The notes below the pieces were generated by a model. That model had not been told where the DNA came from, ran no database searches, and saw only the letters and a program-made list of their open reading frames with translations. Below, one piece after another: positions 17,537 through 27,509 of a stretch of DNA of 64,000 bases (position 1 is the stretch's first letter; each line of letters opens with the position of its first letter). Made by a program: the position numbers and the translations under genes. This stretch comes from Chryseobacterium sp. BGARF1 (GTDB lineage: Bacteria; Bacteroidota; Bacteroidia; Flavobacteriales; Weeksellaceae): contig NZ_LELA01000042.1 in the NCBI RefSeq assembly GCF_001677955.1, positions 1 to 64,000 on the forward strand, given 5' to 3'.

Positions 17537-18016
17537 ATGAGCACAAAAAATCAAATCAGTGTAGAAATACCTCTGGCTATAATTGCAGAGGTAAATCAAA
17601 AATTACAAGACTGCAAAACACTGCTTTCACCTTATCTTCAAGGACTTAGTGTAGAAGAAAGAAAATCTCTTTTTAAAATGGGCGATAAAACCGTAGCCAC
17701 TGTACAGAAAGTAAAAAACTACATGGAAACCAATCCCGAATTTATCCCCAATTACATGGATAAAGCCGAATTTTTAAAAGATGAAGCTGTAGTTACCAAC
17801 CTTAGCCCATTGGGTAATTTAGCAACTCAATTAGCTTCAGATATTGAAGATACCGTTACTCTTGCCGGAAGCGAAGCTCTGGTTTCGGCTCTTCTTTATT
17901 ACGGAACCACAAAAGAAGCTTTTGATAAAGGGGTTGCCACTGCAAAACCTATTTATGAAGACCTTAGCCAAAGATTTACAAGAAAAGGAAATAAAGCAGC
18001 TCCTAAAAAAGAATAA
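17537..18016 (+). CDS. Conserved hypothetical cytoplasmic protein
   Basis: The 159-residue protein has no signal peptide or membrane segment and looks mainly alpha-helical. Segments such as KLQDCKTLLSPYLQGLSVEERK and MGDKTVATVQKVKNYMETNP look conserved in type. The C-terminus is a short basic tail (RKGNKAAPKKE). From memory, similar small proteins are common in Flavobacteriia with no known role. A strong terminator follows at once, so it is transcribed alone or as a last gene. Confidence 0.75.
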   Translation: MSTKNQISVEIPLAIIAEVNQKLQDCKTLLSPYLQGLSVEERKSLFKMGDKTVATVQKVKNYMETNPEFIPNYMDKAEFLKDEAVVTNLSPLGNLATQLASDIEDTVTLAGSEALVSALLYYGTTKEAFDKGVATAKPIYEDLSQRFTRKGNKAAPKKE

Positions 18017-18037
18017 AGCAAATCTTAGAATGTATTA

Positions 18038-18079
18038 AACGACTCTTTTAGACTCATCAACCAGTCTAAAAGAGTCGTT
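18038..18079 (+). terminator. Rho-independent terminator
   Basis: AACGACTCTTTTAGACT and its exact complement form a 17-bp stem with an 8-base loop, followed by TTTTTGATTTTT. It lies 22 bases after the preceding stop codon. Confidence 0.93.
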
Positions 18080-18362
18080 TTTGATTTTTAAAGATTCAAA
18101 AATGAGTATTGAAGATTCGATTTCCATTGTTGAAGAGTCAACGATGCATCCTTGTGAGCCAGTCAAGAGTTTCAATGATTGGATTGTGAGTTTTTTTTAG
18201 TGGAAATTCAGTATTTTAATACGTTTTTAAACTTAACTATCTGTAATACTCGTGTCTGAAGAACAAAATAAATTTAATGAATAGGAAATATTATTAAAAG
18301 TCTTCTTTTTGAATATATTTGCTACTTTGGAAGTAAAAACTAATCAAAAAAATTATAAAACC

Positions 18363-19220
18363 TTGAAAGCAATACTACTAATGATCTTATTTTCAAATCT
18401 TTCTTATGGACAGGGAAATGGGCTTTATAAATTTGAATCAGAAAATGGGAAATATGGATTTATTGACAAAACCGGAAAGATCAAGATAAAAGCACAATAT
18501 CTGATTACTGGTGATTTTAATGAGGGGCTTTGTTATGTTTCTAAAGAAGTTATAAAAAAAGGATATAAATGGATATTTATTGATACGCTAGGCAACGTTG
18601 CATTCGACATTAAAGATGGTTTTCCCGAATCAGGATTTAGTGATGGATTTGCAAGAATTTCAAATTTCGGAGAACATTGGTTTGTGAATAAAAATGGAAT
18701 AAATGAATTCGGAAAAACATGGAAAGACGGACATGGTAGTTTTAAAAATGGAATTGCCTACGTGAGCGATATAAAATATTCTGATTTTTATCCAATAAAT
18801 ATTAAGGGAGAAAGAATTGACCCAAAAACTATTTCTGATGTAGATACTTATAATAGTCACTCCGAAACTGATAACAAAAATGAGTTTAGATCCAGCAAAT
18901 TTATTCCATTTATAGAAAATGAGCTTTGGGGCTTTAAAGATGAATTAAATAATGTTATAATTGAACCAAAGTTCTATTTAGTAGATAAATTTGAAAATGG
19001 TATTTGTGCTGTTAGAATAAATAAACAAGAATTTGAAATCGCAAATGATTATTTTCTAGATGCAATTATTGATGAGCAGGGAAAAGTTCTTAATAGAATA
19101 GAAATGCACTGTTACAGAGGCTTTCAAGGGGAATTCATAGAATTTTATGGCGCTCCACATTTTGGAGGAGGGGTCCACTACTTAAACAAAAGTGGACAGT
19201 TAGTTATACCTCATGAATAA
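18363..19220 (+). CDS. WG-repeat secreted protein
   Basis: The product carries WG-type beta-repeats: ENGKYGFIDKTGKIKIKAQY, KWIFIDTLGNVAF, HWFVNKNGINEFG, LWGFKDELNNVIIEPKF and the terminal VHYLNKSGQLVIP. Such repeats occur in many secreted proteins of unknown role. No ATG fits the N-terminus. A TTG at 18363 gives a good signal peptide (KAILLMILFSNLSYGQ); a TTG at 18309 would add 18 residues. I prefer 18363 but am unsure. It is 285 residues from that start. Confidence 0.65.
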   Translation: MKAILLMILFSNLSYGQGNGLYKFESENGKYGFIDKTGKIKIKAQYLITGDFNEGLCYVSKEVIKKGYKWIFIDTLGNVAFDIKDGFPESGFSDGFARISNFGEHWFVNKNGINEFGKTWKDGHGSFKNGIAYVSDIKYSDFYPINIKGERIDPKTISDVDTYNSHSETDNKNEFRSSKFIPFIENELWGFKDELNNVIIEPKFYLVDKFENGICAVRINKQEFEIANDYFLDAIIDEQGKVLNRIEMHCYRGFQGEFIEFYGAPHFGGGVHYLNKSGQLVIPHE

Positions 19221-19296
19221 ATTCTCTTGATCAATAAATTCCTTTCTCGAAAAACAAACTTGCAGTACAAACTTAATAGTTTCAAAATACAAATAA

Positions 19297-19758
19297 ATGA
19301 TAAAAAATATATTTCTAATAATCGTAATATTTAGTTTTGGTAGCAGTTACGCTCAAAATTTTAATGTTATTTTACAGGTAAACGATGTTAATATTGATGG
19401 CGAAATTACTGCAATGTATCTAAGCAATAACAATAGTAGAGACGAAGAAAGAATTACAGTTAATTATTATCCCGGAGATTTAATCATTCCTGATCATGAA
19501 AGATCAAGCTTCGAGAAACTAAATAACGATCTTATACTTACATTCGATTATAATACTTTTAAACGCAACTCACAACAAATTGCTACTTTTAATATTAAAC
19601 TATCAAAAGAGCTTTTGAAGAAACCGTATTTAATGATCAATATTTATGATTTTAGAGTTAGAAAATATAAGCGATGGTTTCAACACTGCGCAAAAGACAG
19701 TGACTATTTCCCTCAAATATCTTTTCAAAATTCAGGATTTTGTTTTAGAATAAAATAA
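19297..19758 (+). CDS. Small secreted protein of unknown function
   Basis: The 153-residue protein has a signal peptide (MIKNIFLIIVIFSFGSSYAQ) and a beta-rich mature domain of about 133 residues with two Cys residues near the C-terminus (HCAKDSDYF and SGFCF) that could form a disulphide. No family was recognised. A terminator follows directly. It lies 76 bases after the WG-repeat gene and may share its transcript. Confidence 0.65.
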   Translation: MIKNIFLIIVIFSFGSSYAQNFNVILQVNDVNIDGEITAMYLSNNNSRDEERITVNYYPGDLIIPDHERSSFEKLNNDLILTFDYNTFKRNSQQIATFNIKLSKELLKKPYLMINIYDFRVRKYKRWFQHCAKDSDYFPQISFQNSGFCFRIK

Positions 19759-19760
19759 AA

Positions 19761-19793
19761 ATAACCCTTTTTGATAATTTCAAAAGGGGTTAT
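19761..19793. terminator. Bidirectional terminator between convergent genes
   Basis: ATAACCCTTTTTG and CAAAAGGGGTTAT form a 13-bp stem with one G-U pair and a 7-base loop, with A/T runs on both sides. It separates the small secreted gene (plus) from topA (minus). Confidence 0.85.
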
Positions 19794-19814
19794 TTATGTA
19801 AGTTTAAAAACTAA

Positions 19815-22385
19815 TTATTTCTTCGCTGCCGGTTTTTTAGCAGGAGCTTTCTTCGTTGTCGTCGCTTTTTTTGCGGCTGGTTTCTTTGCCGCAGGTTTCT
19901 TTTTCTCAGCAAAAGCTTTTGGGTCTTGTGCTGTGATCCATTTTTTAACCTCATCGATAGAAACGTCTTTCAGCTCGTCTGCTTCATACTTGGTATCGTC
20001 TTTTTTCTTAGGAATTTTATAAATATTCTTTCCGTGTTTTACGATAGGGCCCCATCTTGCATTTTCAATGGAGATCTTCTCAGCTTCCCATTGTTGGATG
20101 TAACGGTTGGCTTCTTTTTCCAGTTTGGCCTCTACCAATTCGTTGATGTCGCTTTGAGATAGGTTTTCGAAGTTATATTTTTTCGGAACGTTGATGAAAA
20201 TACTTTGATACTTAATGAAAGGTCCAAATCTCCCTGTTCCTTTTGTAATAGGCTCACCTTTGTATGACGCAATGGGTGCATCCGCTAATTTCTTTTCAGC
20301 TATGATCTCTTCCGCACGTTTTTGATCTATAGAAAGAGGATCTTCCCCTTTCGGAATACTGATATAGGTGTCGCCCCATTTTACGTAAGGACCAAATCTA
20401 CCTACTCCCACTGAGACGGTCTGATCTTCAAAATTATTTAATTCAAAAGGTAATTTGAATAACTCTAAAGCATCTTCCAAATTGATGGTTGCAATATTTT
20501 GTCCGGCCATTAATGATGCGAAAATTGGTTTTTCTTCATCATCCTGCTCTCCAATCTGGATCATGGCTCCAAACCTTCCGATTCTTGCGTGTACGTTTTT
20601 ACCTGTTTTAGGATCAACTCCTAAAATTCTTTCTCCATTCGCACGGTCTGCATTTTCTTCTACATCAGCAATTCTAGGATGGAATTTTGAGTAGAAATCG
20701 GCCAACATTTCTTTCCATTTTTGTGCACCGTTTGCAATTTCGTCAAAACCTTCTTCTACTCTTGCAGTAAATCCGAAGTCAAGTATTTCACTGAAATTAT
20801 TCGTTAAGAAATCATTTACAACTTCTCCGATGTCTGTAGGAACAAATTTATTTTTATCGCCCCCGAATTTTTCTTCAAGAACTTCTTTTTTAATTGTATT
20901 ATTCGTTAAAGAGATCTTTACCACCTCTCTTAACTGTGGCTCAATTTCTCTTTTGTCTACATATTCACGGTTTTGAATCGTCTGAATCGTTGGCGCATAG
21001 GTTGAAGGACGACCAATTCCAAGTTCTTCAAGCTTTCTTACCAATCCGGCTTCTGTATATCTCGCGCTTGGTCTTGTGTACTTTTCCTGTGCCGTAATTT
21101 TTTTATAGCTTAAAACTTCACCAACGGTTACTTTTGGCAACAACTTTTCGTTGTTTTCCTCATCTTCATCTTCTGTTTTTACAATTCCGTAAGCTTTAAG
21201 GAAACCATCGAAAATAATAACTTCACCTTGCGCTTCAAAATGCTGCGGAAGTTTAGCATTACCAATTTCGATAACCGTTTTCTCAATTTTAGCATTGGCC
21301 ATTTGAGAAGCTAATGTTCTTCTGTATATTAACTGATATAATTTGCTTAACTGCACATCTGAAATTGATTTCACAGAGAAATCTGTCGGACGGATTGCTT
21401 CGTGAGCTTCCTGTGCTGAGGATGATTTTGTGGTATAATTTCTCGGAGAAGAATATTCTGCTCCGTATTCTGATATAATTTGATTTTTTGCGCCTTCAAT
21501 CGCTTCCTGAGAAAGGTTTACCGAGTCGGTTCTCATATAAGTAATGAATCCTTCTTCATATAATCTCTGCGCTAGACGCATTGTGTTGGTTACATTGTAT
21601 CCTAATCTTGAAGAAGCTTCCTGCTGAAGGGTAGATGTGGTAAATGGTGCCGATGCAGAGCGGCTTCCCGGTTTTGTTTCTACATTTAAAACTTTAAACT
21701 CAACGCTTTTTGCCAGTTCTAAGAATTTTTCGGCATCTTCTTCTTTCTCGAAATCTTTTTTAAGCTTTGCTGCAATTTCCTGCGATGTTTTGTTTAAGAA
21801 AATTCCGTCTAGTTTGAAACTTACTTTTGGAGTAAAAGCACGAATTTCTTTTTCTCTTTCTACCACCAATCGTACAGCAACCGACTGTACTCTACCTGCA
21901 GACAATCCTGGTTTTACTTTTTTCCAAAGTACTGGCGACATTTCAAAACCTACAATTCTGTCTAAAATTCTTCTTGCTTGCTGAGCATTGACTAAGTTTT
22001 GATCAATATCTCTCGGGTTTTCAATGGCTTTAAGAATCGCATTTTTAGTGATTTCGTGGAAAACGATTCTCTTTCTGTTGTCTGGCTTTAGTTTTAGCTC
22101 TTCTGCCAAATGCCATGCAATAGCTTCTCCTTCGCGGTCTTCATCGGAAGCCAACCAGACCATGTCGGCTTTTTTCACAGAAGCTTTTAGCTCTGTTACT
22201 AATTTCTTTTTGTCGGCAGAAACTTCGTAATCGGGACTGAAGGTCTCCAAGTCAATTCCCATTCCTTTTTTAGGAAGGTCTCGGATGTGTCCGAAACTAG
22301 ATTTTACTTCAAAATCATTTCCTAAATATTTCTGAATGGTTTTTGCCTTGGCTGGGGACTCTACGATTACTAAATTTTTCGACAT
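19815..22385 (-). CDS. topA: DNA topoisomerase I
   Basis: The 856-residue type IA topoisomerase relaxes negative supercoils. The TOPRIM domain has Glu9 in VESPAKAKT and the acidic triad DEDRE at 81-85. The catalytic Tyr283 lies in EEGFITYMRTDS. The C-terminal third has repeated glycine-aromatic units (IGRFGAMI, VGRFGPYV, TGRFGPFIKY, ARWGPIVKH) that replace the classical zinc fingers. The last 30 residues are a Lys/Ala/Pro-rich tail (AAKKPAAKKATTTKK) able to bind DNA non-specifically. Length and layout are standard for Bacteroidota. Confidence 0.96.
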   Translation of the reverse strand: MSKNLVIVESPAKAKTIQKYLGNDFEVKSSFGHIRDLPKKGMGIDLETFSPDYEVSADKKKLVTELKASVKKADMVWLASDEDREGEAIAWHLAEELKLKPDNRKRIVFHEITKNAILKAIENPRDIDQNLVNAQQARRILDRIVGFEMSPVLWKKVKPGLSAGRVQSVAVRLVVEREKEIRAFTPKVSFKLDGIFLNKTSQEIAAKLKKDFEKEEDAEKFLELAKSVEFKVLNVETKPGSRSASAPFTTSTLQQEASSRLGYNVTNTMRLAQRLYEEGFITYMRTDSVNLSQEAIEGAKNQIISEYGAEYSSPRNYTTKSSSAQEAHEAIRPTDFSVKSISDVQLSKLYQLIYRRTLASQMANAKIEKTVIEIGNAKLPQHFEAQGEVIIFDGFLKAYGIVKTEDEDEENNEKLLPKVTVGEVLSYKKITAQEKYTRPSARYTEAGLVRKLEELGIGRPSTYAPTIQTIQNREYVDKREIEPQLREVVKISLTNNTIKKEVLEEKFGGDKNKFVPTDIGEVVNDFLTNNFSEILDFGFTARVEEGFDEIANGAQKWKEMLADFYSKFHPRIADVEENADRANGERILGVDPKTGKNVHARIGRFGAMIQIGEQDDEEKPIFASLMAGQNIATINLEDALELFKLPFELNNFEDQTVSVGVGRFGPYVKWGDTYISIPKGEDPLSIDQKRAEEIIAEKKLADAPIASYKGEPITKGTGRFGPFIKYQSIFINVPKKYNFENLSQSDINELVEAKLEKEANRYIQQWEAEKISIENARWGPIVKHGKNIYKIPKKKDDTKYEADELKDVSIDEVKKWITAQDPKAFAEKKKPAAKKPAAKKATTTKKAPAKKPAAKK

Positions 22386-22400
22386 ACTGAAAATTTCTGC

Positions 22401-22408
22401 AAAAGTAA
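22401..22408 (-). promoter_or_regulatory. Candidate -7 element for topA
   Basis: On the minus strand the octamer reads TACTTTTG, matching TAnnTTTG, 15 bases upstream of the topA ATG. No convincing -33 TTG was found. Confidence 0.3.
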
Positions 22409-22431
22409 AGATTTTTTATTAGATGAACCCG

Positions 22432-23622
22432 CTAAATCATTTTATTTAGAAGTTCAAATGGGGCAATTAAGGTTCTGTAGAAGAATCCTTCGAATGTAAA
22501 ACCTCTTCCCGACATCTCAACTCTATAGATCAAAGAAATAATAATAATGAAAAAAGTAATCCAAAATTTCTTATTTAAAATCAACTTTTCGGAAGCTAAT
22601 GAAGATTCGGAATCCTTTAATAATAAGGCGAAAAGAACAATAATAAAGATCATGTGTATATACATCCATCGTCCCCAATCAATTGCTAAATAAAACAACG
22701 GAAGCGAAAACAAGAAAGCCAAAACCAATGCGATAGATAAAATCTTTCGACTTGTTTGATATTTTAAATAAAACCAAAGGTGAAAAACACTAAATCCTAA
22801 ACTAAAAAAATAAAGAAGATATTCATAAAGATGGTCTTTTATATATTGTCTTTCATCAATATTCCAAAAGAAAATACCTTTGGTAAGAATGACACCACGA
22901 TCTTTGAGAATTTGCAAAGATTGGCCTTCATTGATTTCTTTTCCAAATAGCACAATGATAATCGCAGGAATAAAAACAGCAAGAATATATTTTAAATATC
23001 GTCTATATTCTATTTTTTTAGTTTTAAGATATAATGCAATCAAAAAATAAGGAATAAAAAAAAGTGTGATCTCGTGAAACAACATAGCCAAGAAAAGCCC
23101 CAAACAAATAAAATACTCTTTAAACCTTGACAAGGTGTTTTGATTTAATTGATAAACGAAATAGGCAAAAAGAAAAAAAATAATAAATTCTTTTTTTCCT
23201 ACATAATCTACGCAATTGAAAAGTCCCACAAAACCAAGTGACGAAAGCAGAAGTGACAGATATAGAAAAGTAGCTTCTTTATACTGAATGAGCTTAAAGT
23301 AATAATAAAAGAAAAGTATAATAATAATTACCTGAAAACCAAACACTAAATAATGAAGACTGAATCCTGAGAGATCCTGTAATAGAAAAAAGAAACTTCC
23401 CGAAAGGCCGCGCCTTTTGAAACCACCATCCTGATAATTGATGAGCCAGTCGCCCAGAATATACCCATCGGATCTTATGTTATGAAAATACGTAAATACT
23501 ATCGCAAACAGAGCTGTTGCAATAATGATGAGATAAATAAAAATCTTGCTATTAAAATAATACAGAGCTTTTTTCAATCTTGTGTGCTTATGAATTTCAT
23601 AAAAATAAAAAAAGAGAAACAA
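22432..23622 (-). CDS. Polytopic inner membrane protein of unknown function
   Basis: The 396-residue protein has about 10-11 membrane helices. A conserved-looking non-membrane segment, DWLINYQDGGFKRRGLSGS, follows the first helix, and HEITLFFIPYF occurs mid-protein. Multi-spanning proteins of this kind resemble O-antigen polymerase or mannosyltransferase-like membrane proteins, but no diagnostic motif allows a call. It lies between topA and a large secreted T9SS protein; nearby EpsG-like and other membrane proteins (27510-29665) suggest a loose surface-glycan neighbourhood. Confidence 0.7.
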   Translation of the reverse strand: MFLFFYFYEIHKHTRLKKALYYFNSKIFIYLIIIATALFAIVFTYFHNIRSDGYILGDWLINYQDGGFKRRGLSGSFFFLLQDLSGFSLHYLVFGFQVIIIILFFYYYFKLIQYKEATFLYLSLLLSSLGFVGLFNCVDYVGKKEFIIFFLFAYFVYQLNQNTLSRFKEYFICLGLFLAMLFHEITLFFIPYFLIALYLKTKKIEYRRYLKYILAVFIPAIIIVLFGKEINEGQSLQILKDRGVILTKGIFFWNIDERQYIKDHLYEYLLYFFSLGFSVFHLWFYLKYQTSRKILSIALVLAFLFSLPLFYLAIDWGRWMYIHMIFIIVLFALLLKDSESSLASEKLILNKKFWITFFIIIISLIYRVEMSGRGFTFEGFFYRTLIAPFELLNKMI

Positions 23623-23774
23623 AACAGCTTTTAAATAACCTGCAAACTCAAATTTTAATCTCTCAAAATTATGAAATTTGCGGTATTCTATTGCTATTCT
23701 ATTTCTCTTTTAAAACTTAAGTGATATCTATTTTGCTTATTAAGCTTAAAATATTACAAAAATGAAAGTTTAAA

Positions 23775-26700
23775 TTACTTTTTTATGATTTTAACTAAGG
23801 CTTCAGAATTATTAATTCTTACTAAATAAACACCTTGAACCAATGATGAAACACTCGTTTGTGTATTTTCAAATTTACCAGATTTCACCAACTGTCCTGA
23901 AGCATTATAAATCTGATAGTGATACTCTTTGTTTTCAGTGGCTTTAATGTAAAGTACATCTTTCACCGGATTTGGGAAAAGAACAATTTTATTTTCTTTT
24001 ACTTTTTCTGAAATTTCAGATTTGCTGAAAACATTTGAGGCTTTCATTGTAGAGCCAGGCGTTACAGGAATTGCAGGAATAGGCCCTTCTTCAAATCCGT
24101 CTTGATTATAGTTTACCTTTACACATCGGCAGTTCATCCCAAAGTACGGGTCATTGTTATCGTGGAAAGCAATGAAACGATCAGTAACTGAAGCTGCATC
24201 AAATAAAATATTAATCGGTCTGCCAATATAATTTGAAGCCAAAGCTGCCGTCCAAACACCGGGATACTGAAAATTATTGACTGTATAAGTTCCAACGGGA
24301 GTTTGATTCGCCATCACGCTTCTGAAACCACGTGACCCTGCATTTGGATAATTCCCCATTGCATCTGCAGTATTATTGAAAACAAACCCAACACTTGCAT
24401 TGCTCAAATTTTTCACTTGTACTCCCAAATAATCAGTAACTAAATTATAGCTTGCGGTAATATTTTTATCTTTTTTATACCACGGTGACATCCCAAAGTC
24501 TTTATTAGAAACAATAGCAACTCCGGTAAGGTCTGGTATTCTCCATCCTTCGGGACAAGGGTCGAAAGGAGATTTCTTACCCCCTCTTCCCCATCGGTCA
24601 TTGGCAACATTAGGCTCATCCAACAACCAGTCTGTTCCATTTGTATAATTAGGAACCGCATTATTACGAGGAGCGAAAGAGCTTGGGATCATATAAACCA
24701 AAGGATTCTCTACGGAATAAGAAAGCACTTTAGCCACTTTATCGCTCACTTTATCATTTGTCTGAACATTTGCATTGGAAGCATTTGTGTATGTATTGTA
24801 AGGAACAATATAATTTCCTGCCATATCATTGTATGATGGCGCCGTAAGTGTATTATATACTATTGCTCCATTTGAATTTACATTTCCTAAAAATATATCA
24901 TAAGAAGATCTGTCAGCATACTGAAATGAAGGAATTGGGTCTTTTCTTCCCCATTGATACTGTAATCCTGTAGAAGCTTTAATTTTTGCATACTCTTCCG
25001 CTGTAGGAGTCAGAGGGTTAGCAACACTAGGAAAGGCATCGATTGCACCTAAATTCCTATCCATAAATTCTGTTTTTAAAACATCACCTTTTGGAACATA
25101 ATTTACATAATTAGTTGCTGTGGCATTAGGGGCTTCAGTTGCATAAACATTTGTCTCTATTACGCTATCTGTTACCCAAATATGCCATGACCAATAAACA
25201 GGATTAGTAATACTACCATTATGCAGCGTAACCACGGCATTTCCGCTTTGGTTAGGATTTACATTAACAACAATTTTAGAATTTGCTAAATCATCTAATG
25301 AACCCGGCGAAGGATTAATAACATTTACAGTATTAATCAAATTTGCATTCGTCGCCCATAAAACATTAACTTTTAAATCATTAAAACTAGAAGCATTTAA
25401 AATATCTGGATTATTAAGCAACTGACTCTGAACAGCAAAAGCCTTACTTACCGGAATTTCTACAACAGAAGCTTCATCATCTTTTACGATCTGATAGGTA
25501 TTTGGATTATCTAACCCCACAGTATATTCGGAAACCGTATTGATATATTCGGTAGGAAAGTCATAATTATTAAGTTGATACAATGGATCTTTTATACATC
25601 TACAACCATTGGCATCTGAGGTTTTTACCGAAGCCGTTGGTGTATACCAATATCTTCCTTTAATGGTAGGATTTCCAGAATCCGGAACATCAGTTTGACC
25701 TTTATCAGGAATCATATACAATAATCGTGATCCTACGGCAGGAGTCACATCAAAATGACGCACCATTGTAGCCGTCCACAAACCTACATGATGTTGATCT
25801 GTATATTGCCCTCCCTGAGCATTGATTGCGATTCCTCCAGTTCCAGGAAAAACCCCCATATCAAATCCTCCAGCATTAGATAAATCAAATCCTACATTTG
25901 GATAGAGCTTAAATCCTGTCATAAATGCGGGTACATTATTATCATTAGGTTTAATGATATGATAACGATTAGCCTCGAAAGAATTTTTACCTAAAGCAGT
26001 TCTCACTCCAAACGGAGAATAATCAATTCTAATATCATCAACATAAGAACCAGAAGCAAGATTTGAAACTAACATTGAAGGAATTCTCCACCCATTAGGA
26101 CATGGATCAAACGATGATTTATTACGATAGGGTGCATTACTGCTGTGGTAATTATAATATGTGGCAATTTTTCCTTTCGAATTGTCTGACCATAGGTTGA
26201 GTTCGGTAAGTCTACTATCAGGCAATGTAGTCGATCTCCCAAACCAGTTAATCATAAGATTTGCATTATTATTGTAATAAGCAGGTCCAGAATTATCGTC
26301 TTTATTAACATAAATAAGGCTTAAAGGATTTTTTACCGAAAGCTTGATATTATTATCAACACTAGCACTGGAAATGGGTACAAATTGTCTTAAGTTATCG
26401 AAATTCTGTGCGTTATCGAAATTTTTTGCCTGCCTATGACGTACTCTTCCTATAGAACCTGAAACTTCGTAAAAGTCATTACCTCTATCAACCAAAGATG
26501 GAATAGGATCTTTTCTACCCCATTGATACAACAGACCCTGATTTTTATTCCAATCATCTGCCGTAATAGAATTACTTAAGGCCCCTAAGTTCCTGTCCAT
26601 CCATTTCCATTCTGCATCGGGAATAACTTCTAGTGTACCATCGCTTTTTTCTCTTCTAACATTGGTATAACTTTTATAGGTAGATCCGTTTGTAGGATCA

Positions 26701-27221
26701 TCGGTCACCCAAATATGCCATGACCAAAAAATTTCTCCATTTACTCTAAAAACGACAACGGCATTCCCTTCTTTTGATTTGTTTACCGGAACTTTTATTT
26801 TAGCACTTTGTCCGGAACCCACAACCTCTAAAGCATAATTTACACCTGATTTAATTAAGCCGTGATTATCTTCCCAAAGCACATCTGCGGTGACAACACC
26901 ACTTGGAATACCAGAGTAGCCTAAAAATTCATAGCCACTCCACATAGAGTAAGCCTTATTCACGGGAATATAAATTCCGTCATTCATTTGTGAAGGTTCA
27001 AAAATATAACTATTCGGAGCCTTCATCCAATCTTTCGCAACTGCCATTTCGATAATTCCGATACTTTGATCCGAAATTCGATTACTTAAAGCATCTGTTT
27101 TTAATTTCAACGTTGTTTGTTCAGAATTAGAAAAAGTTTTTTTTGATTCTAAAAGACTCTGAGCATCAGCAGAAAAGAAACAGAAAGCAGCAGCAATACT
27201 GTAAAAGTACTTTTTATCCAT
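23775..27221 (-). CDS. Large secreted T9SS protein with two tandem modules
   Basis: The start at 27221 gives a signal peptide (MDKKYFYSIAAAFCFFSADAQ); a longer frame begins at 27272. The 1148-residue protein contains two similar halves of about 500 residues. Each has a WSWHIWVTDD segment, a W-x-x-MDRNLGA motif, QWGRKDPIPS, and FDPCPxGWRIP followed by a CRCxK end, typical of the Fibrobacter-succinogenes major paralogous (FISUMP) domain. The C-terminus is a type A sorting domain (FPNPVKDVLYIK ... VKIIKK), so it should be exported by the type IX system and anchored or released. Target unknown; carbohydrate or surface binding is plausible. Confidence 0.88.
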   Translation of the reverse strand: MDKKYFYSIAAAFCFFSADAQSLLESKKTFSNSEQTTLKLKTDALSNRISDQSIGIIEMAVAKDWMKAPNSYIFEPSQMNDGIYIPVNKAYSMWSGYEFLGYSGIPSGVVTADVLWEDNHGLIKSGVNYALEVVGSGQSAKIKVPVNKSKEGNAVVVFRVNGEIFWSWHIWVTDDPTNGSTYKSYTNVRREKSDGTLEVIPDAEWKWMDRNLGALSNSITADDWNKNQGLLYQWGRKDPIPSLVDRGNDFYEVSGSIGRVRHRQAKNFDNAQNFDNLRQFVPISSASVDNNIKLSVKNPLSLIYVNKDDNSGPAYYNNNANLMINWFGRSTTLPDSRLTELNLWSDNSKGKIATYYNYHSSNAPYRNKSSFDPCPNGWRIPSMLVSNLASGSYVDDIRIDYSPFGVRTALGKNSFEANRYHIIKPNDNNVPAFMTGFKLYPNVGFDLSNAGGFDMGVFPGTGGIAINAQGGQYTDQHHVGLWTATMVRHFDVTPAVGSRLLYMIPDKGQTDVPDSGNPTIKGRYWYTPTASVKTSDANGCRCIKDPLYQLNNYDFPTEYINTVSEYTVGLDNPNTYQIVKDDEASVVEIPVSKAFAVQSQLLNNPDILNASSFNDLKVNVLWATNANLINTVNVINPSPGSLDDLANSKIVVNVNPNQSGNAVVTLHNGSITNPVYWSWHIWVTDSVIETNVYATEAPNATATNYVNYVPKGDVLKTEFMDRNLGAIDAFPSVANPLTPTAEEYAKIKASTGLQYQWGRKDPIPSFQYADRSSYDIFLGNVNSNGAIVYNTLTAPSYNDMAGNYIVPYNTYTNASNANVQTNDKVSDKVAKVLSYSVENPLVYMIPSSFAPRNNAVPNYTNGTDWLLDEPNVANDRWGRGGKKSPFDPCPEGWRIPDLTGVAIVSNKDFGMSPWYKKDKNITASYNLVTDYLGVQVKNLSNASVGFVFNNTADAMGNYPNAGSRGFRSVMANQTPVGTYTVNNFQYPGVWTAALASNYIGRPINILFDAASVTDRFIAFHDNNDPYFGMNCRCVKVNYNQDGFEEGPIPAIPVTPGSTMKASNVFSKSEISEKVKENKIVLFPNPVKDVLYIKATENKEYHYQIYNASGQLVKSGKFENTQTSVSSLVQGVYLVRINNSEALVKIIKK

Positions 27222-27509
27222 ATTGTAATTTGATTTTGTGATTTGACACTGCAATCTAAAAATAAAATTCACGAAAACATAACATAAATTTAAAATATTC
27301 GTAAAATAAAAATATATAAGTAAATTATTTTACAAAATAAACAACCATATTCACATATGTATGAAAATTTCGCTCCAATTATTTCGCGCACAAAAATACA
27401 ATATCAGACTCAATAAATGCATGAGCCTGAGTTAACATTCATTAATAACGAATGAAAATTTTAAGTGAAAAAGATAGGAAATAAAAATATCGTTAAGTGA
27501 GATAAAAAC

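Noticed and set aside
19771..20022. Plus-strand ORF opposite the topA C-terminus
   Set aside because: It is the complement of the Lys/Ala-rich repeat tail of topA; hydrophobic low-complexity translation only.
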